Source: JAXMBX01 sp046349635
Lineage (GTDB): Bacteria > Planctomycetota > Planctomycetia > Planctomycetales > Planctomycetaceae
Length of the DNA stretch: 64,000 nt
Assembly: GCA_046349635.1 (NCBI GenBank)
Contig: JAXMBX010000002.1
Location: forward strand, 62,001 to 126,000
Direction of reading: 5' to 3'
Below, one piece after another: positions 53,230 through 63,251 of this stretch. The position numbers were made by a program, and so were the translations under genes. The notes under the pieces are model-generated. The model saw only the letters and a list, made by a program, of their open reading frames with translations. It was not told the origin of the DNA and did not search any database. How positions within the stretch are numbered: position 1 is the first letter of the stretch; each line of letters opens with the position of its first letter.

Positions 53230-55125
53230 TCAGTAATGGTATTTCTGTAATCGTTTCTTGTCCGATTCATAATCTGCTCGAAGCTGTCGCGTGGTTTCGT
53301 CGGTGCAGACCTCCGCGGGCGCGACGTCCCACCACACTCCCCCACCCGGCAGGAAGCGGTGTTTTTCCGTTTCGACGACGATCACCGACGTTCGTGTTTC
53401 TTGCCGTGCTTCTGCCAAGGCGCGTCGCAGTTCCTCTTTGGTCCGGACGTACCACGTCCGTGCCCCGAAACTTTCCGCGTTCTTACACAGGTCGATGGGG
53501 ACGTACTCCCCTTCCAGGCGATTCGTCCCGGAGTCCCGCTGCCGGAACTCATTCCCGAAACTGACCCCCGTCCGCCACATCTGCAGGCGGCGGATGCACT
53601 GGTAACCGTGGTTCTCGGAGATCACGACCGTCAGTTTCAATTTCTCCTGCAGCGACGTCATCAATTCCGTCGGATTCATCAGGTACGTCCCATCCCCGAT
53701 CAGGACGATCACTTCCCCGTCCGGCTGCGCGAGACGCACCCCCAACCCGGCGGGAATCTCATATCCCATGCAGGAAAATCCAAATTCCAGATGACACTTC
53801 CGATTTCCGGTCACGTCCCACAGTTTGAGGAGGTCACCCGGAGGTCCTCCCGCCGCCGCGACGATGGTGTCCCCCGCTTTGGCTTCCCCATTGATCGTCA
53901 GGATCATCTCCCCCTGGCTCATCGCTTCCGCGGGCATCCGGTCTTGAATCGCTTCTTTCAAGACACCGGACCACTTCTGCCGGGCGGCTTCAATTTCCCT
54001 GAGATACTCCGGTTTGGGAGCCAGTTTGGTCTCCCGCAGTGCGCTTGTGAGCACCCGCAAGGCTTCTCGGGCATCCGCCACGATCGGCAACGCCCCCTGC
54101 TTATACGCATCGTGCCCGCAGACATTGATGTTTACGAATTTCACCTCCGGGTTATGGAAGCAGGACTGCGAACCGGTTGTGAAATCGGTCAGCCGCGTCC
54201 CGATGCTGATCACCAGATCCGCCTGGCCGATAATGGTCGCCGCAGTCCCTGTTCCTTCCAGGCCATGCCCACCCATCGCCATCGCGGAGGCATTCCGCAT
54301 GGCCCCTTTTCCGGCGAACGTTTCTCCCACCGGAATTCCAAACGACTCGGCGAATTGCTGCAGTTCCTCCCACGCCTCGGAGTAATGCACCCCTCCCCCG
54401 GCAATAATCGCGGGCCGCTTAGCCTCCAGCAGCAGTGACACGGTTTCCCGAATCCGTTGCGGATCGGGGAGACGTCGCTCCACTCGCCACATCCGCTCGT
54501 TAAAGAAATGCGCCGGGTAGTCGTAAGCGTGCGCCTGCAGATCCTGGGGGAGCGCGATCGTCACCGCCCCCGTCTCCACCGGATCGAGCAGAACCCGCAT
54601 CGCCTCCGGCAAAGCAGTCAGCAATTGTTCAGGCCGACTGATCCGGTCAAAAAACCGGCTGACGGGACGAAAACAATCGTTCACGCTCAAATCGGCCGAA
54701 ACCGGATGCTCCAATTGTTGCAGCACCGGTCCCTGGTGCCGCGTCACATAGTAGTCGGAAGGAAACAGTAGAACCGGCAGATGGTTGGTCGTCGCGGTCG
54801 CCGCCCCCGTGATCATGTTCGTCGATCCGGGGCCTATGGAGGCGGTGCAGGCGAGCGTCGCCAGGCGGTTATTCGCCTTGGCATAACCGATCGCAGTATG
54901 CACCATCGACTGCTCATTGCACGGCTGGTAATAAGGCAGCTTCTCACCGTATTCTTCCAGCGCCTGTCCCAGGCCGCACACGTTTCCGTGCCCGAAGATC
55001 CCAAAGATCGCGGGGATCAATCGCCGCCGGTTTCCGTCCCGCTCACTGTATTGGGCCTGCAAGTATTTGACGACCGCTTGCGCCATCGTGACGCGCTCGG
55101 TCCTGGAATGAGGGCTCGCGGGCAT
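53230..55125 (-). CDS. iolD: IolD-like ThDP-dependent trihydroxycyclohexanedione hydrolase
   Basis: A 631-residue thiamine diphosphate enzyme; IolD opens the ring of 3D-trihydroxycyclohexane-1,2-dione in inositol breakdown. The acetolactate-synthase-like fold shows IFGIFGHGNVCGLG, the cofactor Glu in PCNEQSMVHTAIGYA, LACTASIGPGSTNM, and the ThDP/Mg motif VIVLIGDGTYLMNPTEL. The ATG at 55125 has AGGAGG ten bases upstream; eight more codons in frame lie before it. It follows mmsA and precedes iolE, in the order of the pathway. Confidence 0.93.
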   Translation of the reverse strand: MPASPHSRTERVTMAQAVVKYLQAQYSERDGNRRRLIPAIFGIFGHGNVCGLGQALEEYGEKLPYYQPCNEQSMVHTAIGYAKANNRLATLACTASIGPGSTNMITGAATATTNHLPVLLFPSDYYVTRHQGPVLQQLEHPVSADLSVNDCFRPVSRFFDRISRPEQLLTALPEAMRVLLDPVETGAVTIALPQDLQAHAYDYPAHFFNERMWRVERRLPDPQRIRETVSLLLEAKRPAIIAGGGVHYSEAWEELQQFAESFGIPVGETFAGKGAMRNASAMAMGGHGLEGTGTAATIIGQADLVISIGTRLTDFTTGSQSCFHNPEVKFVNINVCGHDAYKQGALPIVADAREALRVLTSALRETKLAPKPEYLREIEAARQKWSGVLKEAIQDRMPAEAMSQGEMILTINGEAKAGDTIVAAAGGPPGDLLKLWDVTGNRKCHLEFGFSCMGYEIPAGLGVRLAQPDGEVIVLIGDGTYLMNPTELMTSLQEKLKLTVVISENHGYQCIRRLQMWRTGVSFGNEFRQRDSGTNRLEGEYVPIDLCKNAESFGARTWYVRTKEELRRALAEARQETRTSVIVVETEKHRFLPGGGVWWDVAPAEVCTDETTRQLRADYESDKKRLQKYHY

Positions 55126-55336
55126 GGCGACACGACCTCCTGTGGACAAGGATTCCAGAGCGGATTGCCGCTACAGATATTGAGCGAACGTACGTTTGGC
55201 GCAGCCTAGAATCAGCACGCCACAGAGACTGACGAACGTTGAACGAGAGAGATGTCCCTGATCCTATCGCACCGCAATCTGAAAAGACACTACTTTCGGA
55301 GTTTCGAATTTGATTTGTGAAACAGGCAACGATCGG

Positions 55337-56821
55337 CTAACTGGCCGGGGCCGATTTCCACAGGGTCTCACTTTCTCCCCAGCGAGAGGTCACAACCTTA
55401 CGGCGGGTATAGAATTCGACCGCCTCTTTTCCCTGGGCATGCAGGTCGCCGAAGAAGGACCCTTTCCAACCACAGAAAGGCATGAATGCCATCGGGGCCG
55501 GTACTCCCAGATTAATCCCAAGCATTCCGGACTCAATCCGCCTGCGAAAAACCCGGGCGGCGGCCCCACTGGTTGTGTAGATGCTTGCGGAATTCCCGAA
55601 CGGACTCCGATTGATCAAGTCAATCGCCTCCTCCAGGCTGGAAGCGTCTATCACACTCAGCACAGGTCCGAAGATTTCATCCTTGGCCACTGACATCTCG
55701 GGATGAACTTCCTGCAGGATTGTCGGCCCGACGAAAAATCCGTTCCCCAACGGCCCTGATCTTTCAATGCGTCCGTCGAGCGCGAGTTTCGCTCCTTCAC
55801 TCAGTCCTGCGGTGACATATCCCAGCACCCGTTCGCGCGCTTCCGTACTGATCACCGGCCCCATCTTCGTCTGCGGGTCGATTCCCGGCCCGATGCGGAG
55901 TTGTCCCGCGGCGGCAGAAAGTTCGGGCACCAGTTTCTTACCGATATTCCCCACTGCCACTACGTTTGATCCCGCCAGACATCTCTGCCCTGCGCAACCG
56001 AATGCGGATGCCACAATCGACTCCACGCTCAGGTTCAAATCCGCATCCGGCATGACGATCAGTGCATTCTTCGCTCCCCCTAAGGCCTGCACTCGTTTCC
56101 CACTTGCAGCCGCTTTGGTATACACCTGCTGCGCCACCGGACTCGAGCCAACGACTGACACCGCCCGCACATCCGGATGGGCCATCAACGCATCCGCAAC
56201 GGAACGCGAACCATGCACGACGTTCAGCGTTCCCGCCGGCGCACCGCATTCTGCGAAAAGTTCCGCCAGGCGGATTGAAGCCAGCGGGGCCCGTTCAGAG
56301 GGCTTGAGGATGAACGCATTGCCACAGGCGAGGGCGACCGGGATCATCCACAACGGCACCATCACCGGAAAATTAAAGGGGGTAAATCCCGTCACCACAC
56401 CCAGAGGCTGACGAAACATCTCGCAATCGATTCCCCGCGCCACCTCTTCCAGCGTCGTCCCCATCATCTGGCTGGGAATCCCGGTCGCGAATTCCACCGC
56501 CTCAATTCCCCGCTGGACTTCCCCATTCGCCTCCGCCAGTGTCTTCCCGTTATCCAGGACCACCAGCTCCACAAGTTCCTTCCGATGTTCTTCCAGTTTC
56601 TGCTGAAATTTGAACAGAACTCGCGCCCGCTCGATGACGGGAGTATCCGACCATTGCAGAAAGGCTTGCCGCGCGCTGGCGACTGCGTCATCGATCACCG
56701 CCGAGGTTGCGCAGGGAAGTTCCGCGAGCAGGACGCCCGTGGCAGGATTTATGACTTCAATGCGTTCGGAAGCCGAGGCGGGATAGCGGCGCCCCGCAAT
56801 GAAATGATCGCACGCTTGCAT
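55337..56821 (-). CDS. mmsA: Methylmalonate-semialdehyde dehydrogenase (CoA-acylating)
   Basis: A 494-residue aldehyde dehydrogenase, MmsA/IolA type, that makes acetyl-CoA or propionyl-CoA from (methyl)malonate semialdehyde, the last step of inositol or valine breakdown. Motifs are GVVTGFTPFNFPVMVPLWM, KPSERAPLASIRLAELF, catalytic Cys281 in GCAGQRCLAGS and EEAIDLINRSPFGNSASIY. The absence of a general-base Glu at the usual ALDH place and the PFNFPVM phrase are typical of the CoA-dependent subgroup. First gene of the minus-strand run. No strong ribosome site is seen. Confidence 0.93.
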   Translation of the reverse strand: MQACDHFIAGRRYPASASERIEVINPATGVLLAELPCATSAVIDDAVASARQAFLQWSDTPVIERARVLFKFQQKLEEHRKELVELVVLDNGKTLAEANGEVQRGIEAVEFATGIPSQMMGTTLEEVARGIDCEMFRQPLGVVTGFTPFNFPVMVPLWMIPVALACGNAFILKPSERAPLASIRLAELFAECGAPAGTLNVVHGSRSVADALMAHPDVRAVSVVGSSPVAQQVYTKAAASGKRVQALGGAKNALIVMPDADLNLSVESIVASAFGCAGQRCLAGSNVVAVGNIGKKLVPELSAAAGQLRIGPGIDPQTKMGPVISTEARERVLGYVTAGLSEGAKLALDGRIERSGPLGNGFFVGPTILQEVHPEMSVAKDEIFGPVLSVIDASSLEEAIDLINRSPFGNSASIYTTSGAAARVFRRRIESGMLGINLGVPAPMAFMPFCGWKGSFFGDLHAQGKEAVEFYTRRKVVTSRWGESETLWKSAPAS

Positions 56822-57255
56822 GTGGCAGTCGCTTTCGGAGGCGGAACCGACGAACTGGTCAACGTGGTTCTCCGATCATACTTGTCCCCTGTTCGCGGAG
56901 CTATCACTTGAATTTCGTGGTCCAGATCTCCACTCCGGAACAATAATTAATCCTGTTCTGCCGCGATTGATCCGTCTCAAACCGCGGGAAAACGACCGTC
57001 ATTCCTACCTTTTTGAGACTCAAAAGCGCGAGTTTTAGCGAGAAATCCCATAGTTTCGCGGCTGGAGTTCCCTCCCCGGAGCAAGTTGCAGGAAATGGCA
57101 TTGATCTAAATCCGGGGTCTGCCTTACATTACGCCACAAATCCGTGCCAGAAGCCCGATGGAGCGGGGAGACCGGTGCGGGGGGCCATCATGGAAATTGC
57201 GACCGCAGCACGCGGTTGCGCGACCGGTTATTACTCGAATCAGGGATGATCCGAC
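56822..57255 (+). other. Divergent intergenic region, mmsA / glycosyltransferase
   Basis: About 430 bases between divergent genes. Short frames on both strands have no motif or ribosome site. I found no clear promoter, terminator or repeat, so both transcription starts remain unplaced. Confidence 0.5.
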
Positions 57256-58542
57256 GTGAAGAGCACACCCACCCGGCTTTTCTCTCCTACTGAGCCTGCC
57301 CACCTTTGGCTTGTGAATCTTTTCTTCGGTCCCGGCGTCGCCCCGACCGGAATGTTTCTCGAAAGCCTCGCCGTCGAACTGGAACAACAGGGACATCGCG
57401 TGGAGGTCCTCTCCGGATCCGTCGGCTACAACAGCGACCTGCGGGAGGGAGAACAGCGTTTCCAAGGCCCGGTCCGATCGCTTTATAGCGGTCCGCTCCA
57501 TGCCCGCCGTTTTGTCGGCAAACTGCTGAGCTGGTTCTGCTTTTATGCGAGTGTCGCGTTTTACCTCGTGACTCATCGCCTCCCCGACAAAGTCGTGGTA
57601 ATGACCACTCCTCCCTTCTTACATTTCCTGTTCGTGGCGCGGAATCTTTTCGCCCGGCGTCCGGCGCAACTGATCCTGTGGAACCAGGACACCTATCCCG
57701 AAGTCCTGGCCGCCGTCGGTATGATTCGCGCCGATGGCTGGATCTATCGCCTGCTCGCACGCATGGAACACTGGTGCGTCCGCCGCGTCGACAAGGTCAT
57801 CGCCCTCGACCAAGCCATGCAGCAACTGATGCATCTACACGGGGCCCGCGAAGCCCGCTCGATTCCGCATTGGGACCTCCCTCATCCCAAGGAAACCCGC
57901 CGCGTCACACTCCCCAGCAGTTTCCTGGAACGCCTCAAGCGTTACCGCTACCTCGTCATCTATACCGGTAACTACGGTTGGGGACACGACCTCTCCGCCC
58001 TCCGCGAATGGTGGGAACGCCATCCCGATCAGACCGACTTCTTTTTCCTCTTCATCGGAGGGGGCTGCAAATGGGAAGCCCTCAAGGAATGGCAGGAGAT
58101 TCATCAGCGGGATTTCCTCGAAGTCCGTTCCTACGTCTCGCGGGGTGAATTTTCCGTGCTCGTCGAACTCGCGGACTTTGGCCTCGTCTCGCTGGATGAG
58201 CGGTGCGTCGGCTTGATGTCACCCAGCAAAATTCACGCCTACCTCGGTTACGGCAAACCCCTCATTTACATCGGCCCCTCCGGATCGAATGTCTCCGAGG
58301 CTATCCAAGAGTATCGCTGCGGTTTTCAGTGCGATCAGATCGACGTCAACGCGATCGATGCCTGCCTCGCCGAAATTGCGGACCAGGACTTCGATTATGC
58401 CCGCTACCAGTCGAATGCGCTCCGCGCTGCCCGCTCCCGTTACACCGAATCGGTCGGTGTCCGGGAGGTCCGGGAGTTCATCCTCGAAACCTCGAGCCAG
58501 ACGGCGCAACCGGTTCCGGAATTGAATTCCCGCGCGGCCTGA
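57256..58542 (+). CDS. Glycosyltransferase family 4-like protein
   Basis: A 428-residue GT-B fold glycosyltransferase. The N-terminal domain has NLFFGPGVAPTGMFLESLA and EVLSGSVGYN, a hydrophobic amphipathic stretch (LLSWFCFYASVAFYLVT) that may dock on the membrane, LWNQDTYPEVL and VDKVIALDQAM. The C-terminal domain has YRYLVIYTGNYGWGHD, DFFFLFIGGG and SPSKIHAYLGYGKPLIYIGP. This arrangement matches enzymes of the WbuB/WcaI type used in polysaccharide synthesis. The start is a GTG. It ends in a terminator hairpin that begins at its stop codon. Confidence 0.83.
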   Translation: MKSTPTRLFSPTEPAHLWLVNLFFGPGVAPTGMFLESLAVELEQQGHRVEVLSGSVGYNSDLREGEQRFQGPVRSLYSGPLHARRFVGKLLSWFCFYASVAFYLVTHRLPDKVVVMTTPPFLHFLFVARNLFARRPAQLILWNQDTYPEVLAAVGMIRADGWIYRLLARMEHWCVRRVDKVIALDQAMQQLMHLHGAREARSIPHWDLPHPKETRRVTLPSSFLERLKRYRYLVIYTGNYGWGHDLSALREWWERHPDQTDFFFLFIGGGCKWEALKEWQEIHQRDFLEVRSYVSRGEFSVLVELADFGLVSLDERCVGLMSPSKIHAYLGYGKPLIYIGPSGSNVSEAIQEYRCGFQCDQIDVNAIDACLAEIADQDFDYARYQSNALRAARSRYTESVGVREVREFILETSSQTAQPVPELNSRAA

Positions 58543-58568
58543 AAAACGCGATCCGGTTCAGGCCTTTT
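58536..58568 (+). terminator. Rho-independent terminator after the glycosyltransferase
   Basis: An 8-base perfect stem GGCCTGAA / TTCAGGCC with a 13-base loop is followed by TTTT. The stem includes the stop codon TGA. Confidence 0.7.
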
Positions 58569-58721
58569 GAGGCGGAAATTTCGGGTTGCCGCATTGATTG
58601 CACGAAAGCGGACCGTCCTGCAAAATAGCCCTTTTGCGGTTCTCTCTCGCACGTTGTACCGCTTTCCGGCTCGCTCCTCTTGCACCTTGCCGGTGCGAAG
58701 GCTTTTCCATTCGTTGTTCCT

Positions 58722-60005
58722 ATGAATTCTTCTGCGTTGATCGACCTGCTTTCCCATCCCTGGCCTGAGCCAGCGGAGTTTTCCAAGTCCGTAGCTCGAC
58801 TCGAACGGACCGGTCTGCAGTCGGAAGAGGAAGCGCATGCCTACGCGACGCATTTGAAGAGATATGTCGAGGAGCTGCTGCGGGGACAGGAACGTCCGGA
58901 ATATCTCCATCCGCTTGTTTCGTTCATGCAAGAGGCCCGCACTCCAGAGTCGGAACGGATCCTCGAAATCGAGGCTCTTCCTGTTTTGTATCCGCTGTAC
59001 GATTTTTTGAAAGACTCCCTTACGGAACAGTCCGATGACGCCCTGTTCCTGCTCAAAATTTTCGTGATCTTCTCCGATAACACCGACGGAGGCCTTCCTC
59101 GCTTACTCACGGCCCTGCAGGAAAGTTTCGCGGGGGAATCCTACGTCTGGGGTGTCATCTTTGAGCATCTCACTCCGTCGCATCGCTGGACGAAGGCCGT
59201 TTGCGACATGATTCGCTCCCATCCCCCGGAAAACTTCTGCGGGATCTGTGCCCTCGACCTCGCCAACGAATTGGCCGAACATGGGACATCTCCCCATCTG
59301 TTTGATTCTGAGACCGGTATCGAACGTCTGCAGGGCTGGCTGGAAAGTGACGACCCGGATGAAGACAGCTACGCCGAAAGCGCAGTCCTCGCACTGCCGT
59401 ATTTGAAGCGCTCCGAAGCTCCGAAATTATTGCGAGAGGCACTGGATCACGATGCCGAACCAGTCCAGTTGGTCACTGCGGAAATCCTCGCCCGCAGCGG
59501 CGAGCAAGCCGGTTTTGAAAAACTCCATGAACTGGCCCTCTTTCCTCCCCTTAGCACGCGTGCCTGCGAAGTCCTGCAGAACCTGAATAGGAAAGACTTG
59601 GTTCCTGCGGAGTGTGTGCAACCCGACTTTGCAGCGCTTGCACAAATGTGCGCCTGGCTGGCCGATGAAGACAATTTTGGGGAAATCCCCGATGACGTCG
59701 AAATGTACGCGCTGAAACGTATTTTCTGGCCACCGACTAACGATGAACGGGAGTTTCGCTTCTTCAAATACATCTATCTGGCTGATTGCAGTGGCGAAGA
59801 AACAACCGATGAAATCGGTGTCGGCATGGTCGGGTCGCAGACCTGCAGCCTGGTCGGACATACCACGCCGGAAATGCCTCTCGAATATATCCTCGCCCTG
59901 CATTGCTGCTGGGAACTGCAGCAACGGGGTGACCCGCGTGCCCCCGCTCTGCTCTCCGTACAAGAGGGATTGGCACTACTGAAGCTGCCAAAATCTCCCG
60001 ATTAG
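58722..60005 (+). CDS. Hypothetical protein with HEAT-like helical repeats
   Basis: The ATG at 58722 gives the natural start; the frame reaches 58680. A soluble acidic protein of 427 residues, helix-rich, with repeat-like phrases such as SLTEQSDDALFLLKIFVIFS, CALDLANELAEHGTSP and LVTAEILARSGEQAGFEKL, suggestive of degenerate HEAT repeats, and a C-terminal 130-residue part (RIFWPPTNDEREFRFFKYI, VGSQTCSLVGHT) that may be a separate domain. I do not recognise a family. Its neighbours are unrelated. Confidence 0.7.
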   Translation: MNSSALIDLLSHPWPEPAEFSKSVARLERTGLQSEEEAHAYATHLKRYVEELLRGQERPEYLHPLVSFMQEARTPESERILEIEALPVLYPLYDFLKDSLTEQSDDALFLLKIFVIFSDNTDGGLPRLLTALQESFAGESYVWGVIFEHLTPSHRWTKAVCDMIRSHPPENFCGICALDLANELAEHGTSPHLFDSETGIERLQGWLESDDPDEDSYAESAVLALPYLKRSEAPKLLREALDHDAEPVQLVTAEILARSGEQAGFEKLHELALFPPLSTRACEVLQNLNRKDLVPAECVQPDFAALAQMCAWLADEDNFGEIPDDVEMYALKRIFWPPTNDEREFRFFKYIYLADCSGEETTDEIGVGMVGSQTCSLVGHTTPEMPLEYILALHCCWELQQRGDPRAPALLSVQEGLALLKLPKSPD

Positions 60006-60264
60006 ACGGCCTCGCCAACGAGCAGGGCGATTCCAGCCTTGGAATCTGCCTCGAACCAGGGCAAAAAGATTTACAGTCCCGTCAGGATTCGGTAATTTGG
60101 GAAGATCTGCGTTCGACAGTTCTGTCTTGTGAATCTGTCTCAGGGAAAATGACCCTTCCGTCGCGCTCCCTGAATGCACTTCGTCCCTTCCTGTGATTCA
60201 CTTCCCGGTCATCTGATCACGTGTTACCGGGAATCGAATTTCGATTGACCGAGGTATTTCTCCC

Positions 60265-61371
60265 ATGTCCAGCCTCAAGAATTCTCCCTCTGGATTTTTC
60301 CTGATTCGACAATACCCTCAGGCGCGCGCCTGCTCCCTGGGAGTTGCCGCCTTGCTTCTGCTGGGGCTGAGCGGTTGTGATTTTCTGAAAATCAAAGAGG
60401 AGGCGGTGACCGCACCGGTGTCACAAAACACGGAACCCGCCAAGCCGCAGGAGGCTCCTCCTGCTCCGCCCCCGCCACCTCCTCCCCCTCCCATGGAGAC
60501 TCCGGAGAAGATCGCGGAAAAGGCCCTCGCCAACTTCAAAAGCAAGCCCGCGGGTCAGCGCAACGATCAGGATGTGGCAACTCTCGCCAGTTTGTATGAG
60601 CCTGCCCGCTTGGCCATCACCGAACTGAATCTCGAAACGAGCGGGGTCACCGGTGCAACGACGAGAAATTTGAAGGCTTTCCCTAACCTGAAAATACTCA
60701 ACCTGAGTCTCGTCGAGACATTGGACGAAGCGAGCGTGCAGCCCATCCTGGAATGCACCAAACTCGAAAGCCTGTATATCGATCAGGTCAAAATCAACGA
60801 TGACTTCCTTAAGGGTCTGGGAAAACTAGATGGCATCCGTGACCTTCAGATTTCGCGCACCAGCATCACCGAACGGGCTTTAGGGAACCTGCTGAAAGAA
60901 CTCCCCAACCTCGAACGTCTCGCTCTCGTCGGTCTCCCCATCAATGGAAGCTGCTTCAAGCTGGCCACTTCGAAAAAATTGAAGCTCCTGCAGATCGATC
61001 ACACCAACATCGTTCCTGATGGAATGAAATTGCTCAACAAGTTTCCGCTCACAAACCTCTCTGCCGTCCATTGTATGTTCATGGGTGATAAGGGGGTCGC
61101 GGCCATCTCGGGCATGAAAGACCTCAAGGTTCTCAATCTCTCCGACAATGGAGACAGGCTTACCAACGCCTGCATGGTCTACCTCGGAAAAATCAAAAGT
61201 CTCGAGACGCTGAGAATCGTGAACAACAATCTCATCACTGATCTCGGTTTAGCCCGCCTTCGAGGTCTCAAGAATCTCAAACTTCTGGTGGTGAACGGAA
61301 CAGGCTGTACTCCCGCCGGAATGGCCCAGCTTCAAAAACTCCTTCCCGATCTGAACAAGGAAGGGATGTGA
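60265..61371 (+). CDS. Leucine-rich repeat lipoprotein
   Basis: A lipoprotein signal with lipobox LGLSGC (lipid-modified Cys at about residue 38) is followed by a Pro-rich linker (nine consecutive Pro) and about nine leucine-rich repeats (about 120-360, e.g. FPNLKILNLSLVETL, LPNLERLALVGLPI, MKDLKVLNLSDNGDRL). LRR lipoproteins are plentiful in planctomycetes and usually bind proteins or glycans at the envelope; no partner can be named. The N-terminal extension before the hydrophobic core is longer than usual (about 20 residues). Confidence 0.85.
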   Translation: MSSLKNSPSGFFLIRQYPQARACSLGVAALLLLGLSGCDFLKIKEEAVTAPVSQNTEPAKPQEAPPAPPPPPPPPPMETPEKIAEKALANFKSKPAGQRNDQDVATLASLYEPARLAITELNLETSGVTGATTRNLKAFPNLKILNLSLVETLDEASVQPILECTKLESLYIDQVKINDDFLKGLGKLDGIRDLQISRTSITERALGNLLKELPNLERLALVGLPINGSCFKLATSKKLKLLQIDHTNIVPDGMKLLNKFPLTNLSAVHCMFMGDKGVAAISGMKDLKVLNLSDNGDRLTNACMVYLGKIKSLETLRIVNNNLITDLGLARLRGLKNLKLLVVNGTGCTPAGMAQLQKLLPDLNKEGM

Positions 61372-61437
61372 TCTCACGACAGGCTGGGCCTTCGGATCAA
61401 TCTCGGAGCCGCGCCCCGAACATGTTGAGGAACGGGC

Positions 61438-63216
61438 ATGCAGGTCGGAGTCTGGTGGATTGATGAGGTCATCAGCCGCTGGAGCGACGGGGATTGGACT
61501 CTTCTCAGCCTGACCCGCGCCACCGTCTGGTGGCTCTTGTTTCTCCCCGTGCTTGTGTGTCCTCCTGTGAGGATCGCGGCGGCGCGGTTTGCCCGCCGTA
61601 ACCCACGTCTTTCGGCAGCCGTTTCGTTCCTCCTTGCAGCCGCCGTTACTCTCCTGTGGTTCTGGCCTCTCACCACCATCGCCTGGGGGCTGACCGATGA
61701 CTATGAATGGCTGAACCTCCTGGACTCACAGGGGCGTTTTTCCTCAGAAGCCCTCTGGAAGCGTATCGGAGAACATCCCGAAGTCGGAGGCTGCTGGAAC
61801 AGGGATTGGAATCTCGCCCGTTTCCGGCCTCTCTATTACCTGATTCGCTTTGGTGAACTCTGGTTCTGGGGTGGAAACTCCCAAGGTCTCGGCCTCAATC
61901 GGATGCTCTGTGTCTTTTTGTTTCTCTGGGGGACGCAACGGGCGCTGCGCAATTTCACCGATCCCCTCTACGCGTGGTTGATGACCCTCTCGCTGATGGT
62001 CTTCCCCTGCTGGAGTGACATCTGGCCCCGGCTCGGTCCGTCCGAGGCCTATGCCGCCGCCAGTCTCGCCTGTTTCATGTGGGGCTTTTCGCTGCTCTGG
62101 AAGCCTCCTGTCGCTCACCTAGATCACCGGAAGTTTTCGGCATCCTTTCCCTGGATCCTGATGACGTTCGGAGCTATTGCGAGTTTCTTCTTCAAAGAGA
62201 ACTTCGCTGTCCTAATCATTCCCTCAATTGCGGTCTACCTTCGGCAACTGTGGTTTCGCAGACCTATCCCCTGGGCAGGCCATGTCGGCCTCATCCTGAC
62301 GCTCGCGGCACTGGCGTTCCTGGCCACCGTCCTCAAATTCAAACTGGGACTCGTCCGTCACGAAACAATCTACGGTCAATCCACCCAGCTTGAGAAACTG
62401 TTTCAAGCCGGCGGAACCGGTTGTCTGGCCTACTGCCGAACCCTTTCAGGAGTCTGGGCCGTAGCTTTCAACCTGCTCGTTCTGCTCGCAATCGGCTGGG
62501 GAACCGTTCAGAAGAAACTCGGCGGCAAAGCCGTGAAACGACTGATTCTCACGCTGCTCGCCGTGTGGTTGATCGGCCTCAGCTTCTACCTCTCCCAATA
62601 CATCTTCTATTCCGGGGATCTCAATGGGCGTTATGGATTCCCCGCCGAATTTGCCGGCTATCTGATGATGGCCGCACTCGCCTGGTCCTTCACCCGTTCT
62701 TCCCTGCTGCGAGAGTTCGCGAACTCCCGGCAACGAATCTGGTGGCGTCGGGCTGCGGTCTGCGTGGCGTTTTTCCCCGCGTTCATCTTCGGGCCGCATC
62801 ATTTGCCCGTCGATGCCCGCAAAAGCATCGACAAGGGAATCGAGGTCCGCCACTTCGTCGAGATGATCGCCGCACGCTGTCGGCAGGATCAAGCCACACC
62901 ACTCATTCTCGAAGCAGTCCAGCCCTATTGTTGCGAACAGGTCCTGCAGGGAGTTCCCATCGCGCTGCGACAACTCGGCGTCAAGAATCCGTTTTACCTG
63001 CGATTCGACACCCCCGATGCTAGGACTGCCTCCCAATTTCCTCCCTACTTTCAGAAATGCATCCCCGTGATGCAGGATGTCTCTCAAAAAGGGGGATATG
63101 GATTCCTGGCATGGCCTCGGAAAGAGACGCTTCCATTTCAAAAGGCACTCATCGTCACCATGGACGCGGATCAACCCCACGCACCGGGAGAATTCCTGGG
63201 CCGGATTCCCCACTGA
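61438..63216 (+). CDS. Polytopic membrane protein, possible glycosyltransferase C-like family
   Basis: A 592-residue protein with about ten membrane helices (for example ATVWWLLFLPVLVCPPV, SAAVSFLLAAAVTLLWFW, FLFLWGTQRALRNF, VGLILTLAALAFLATVL). A luminal loop after the second helix contains DDYEWLNLLDSQGRF, in which the acidic pair recalls the catalytic Asp/Glu loop of GT-C transferases such as dolichyl-phosphate-mannose-type enzymes. The C-terminal 130 residues are soluble (PLILEAVQPYCCEQVLQGV). No certain family; the assignment to GT-C rests on topology and the acidic loop. Confidence 0.68.
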   Translation: MQVGVWWIDEVISRWSDGDWTLLSLTRATVWWLLFLPVLVCPPVRIAAARFARRNPRLSAAVSFLLAAAVTLLWFWPLTTIAWGLTDDYEWLNLLDSQGRFSSEALWKRIGEHPEVGGCWNRDWNLARFRPLYYLIRFGELWFWGGNSQGLGLNRMLCVFLFLWGTQRALRNFTDPLYAWLMTLSLMVFPCWSDIWPRLGPSEAYAAASLACFMWGFSLLWKPPVAHLDHRKFSASFPWILMTFGAIASFFFKENFAVLIIPSIAVYLRQLWFRRPIPWAGHVGLILTLAALAFLATVLKFKLGLVRHETIYGQSTQLEKLFQAGGTGCLAYCRTLSGVWAVAFNLLVLLAIGWGTVQKKLGGKAVKRLILTLLAVWLIGLSFYLSQYIFYSGDLNGRYGFPAEFAGYLMMAALAWSFTRSSLLREFANSRQRIWWRRAAVCVAFFPAFIFGPHHLPVDARKSIDKGIEVRHFVEMIAARCRQDQATPLILEAVQPYCCEQVLQGVPIALRQLGVKNPFYLRFDTPDARTASQFPPYFQKCIPVMQDVSQKGGYGFLAWPRKETLPFQKALIVTMDADQPHAPGEFLGRIPH

Positions 63217-63217
63217 C

Positions 63218-63251
63218 TCTGTCAGCCACCAAGTTCTGTCAGCCACCAAGT
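63218..63251. repeat. 17-bp perfect tandem duplication
   Basis: The unit tctgtcagccaccaagt occurs twice in a row, at 63218-63234 and 63235-63251. It lies just after the stop of the membrane-protein gene and covers the last codons and stop of the DUF480 gene on the other strand. Confidence 0.95.
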
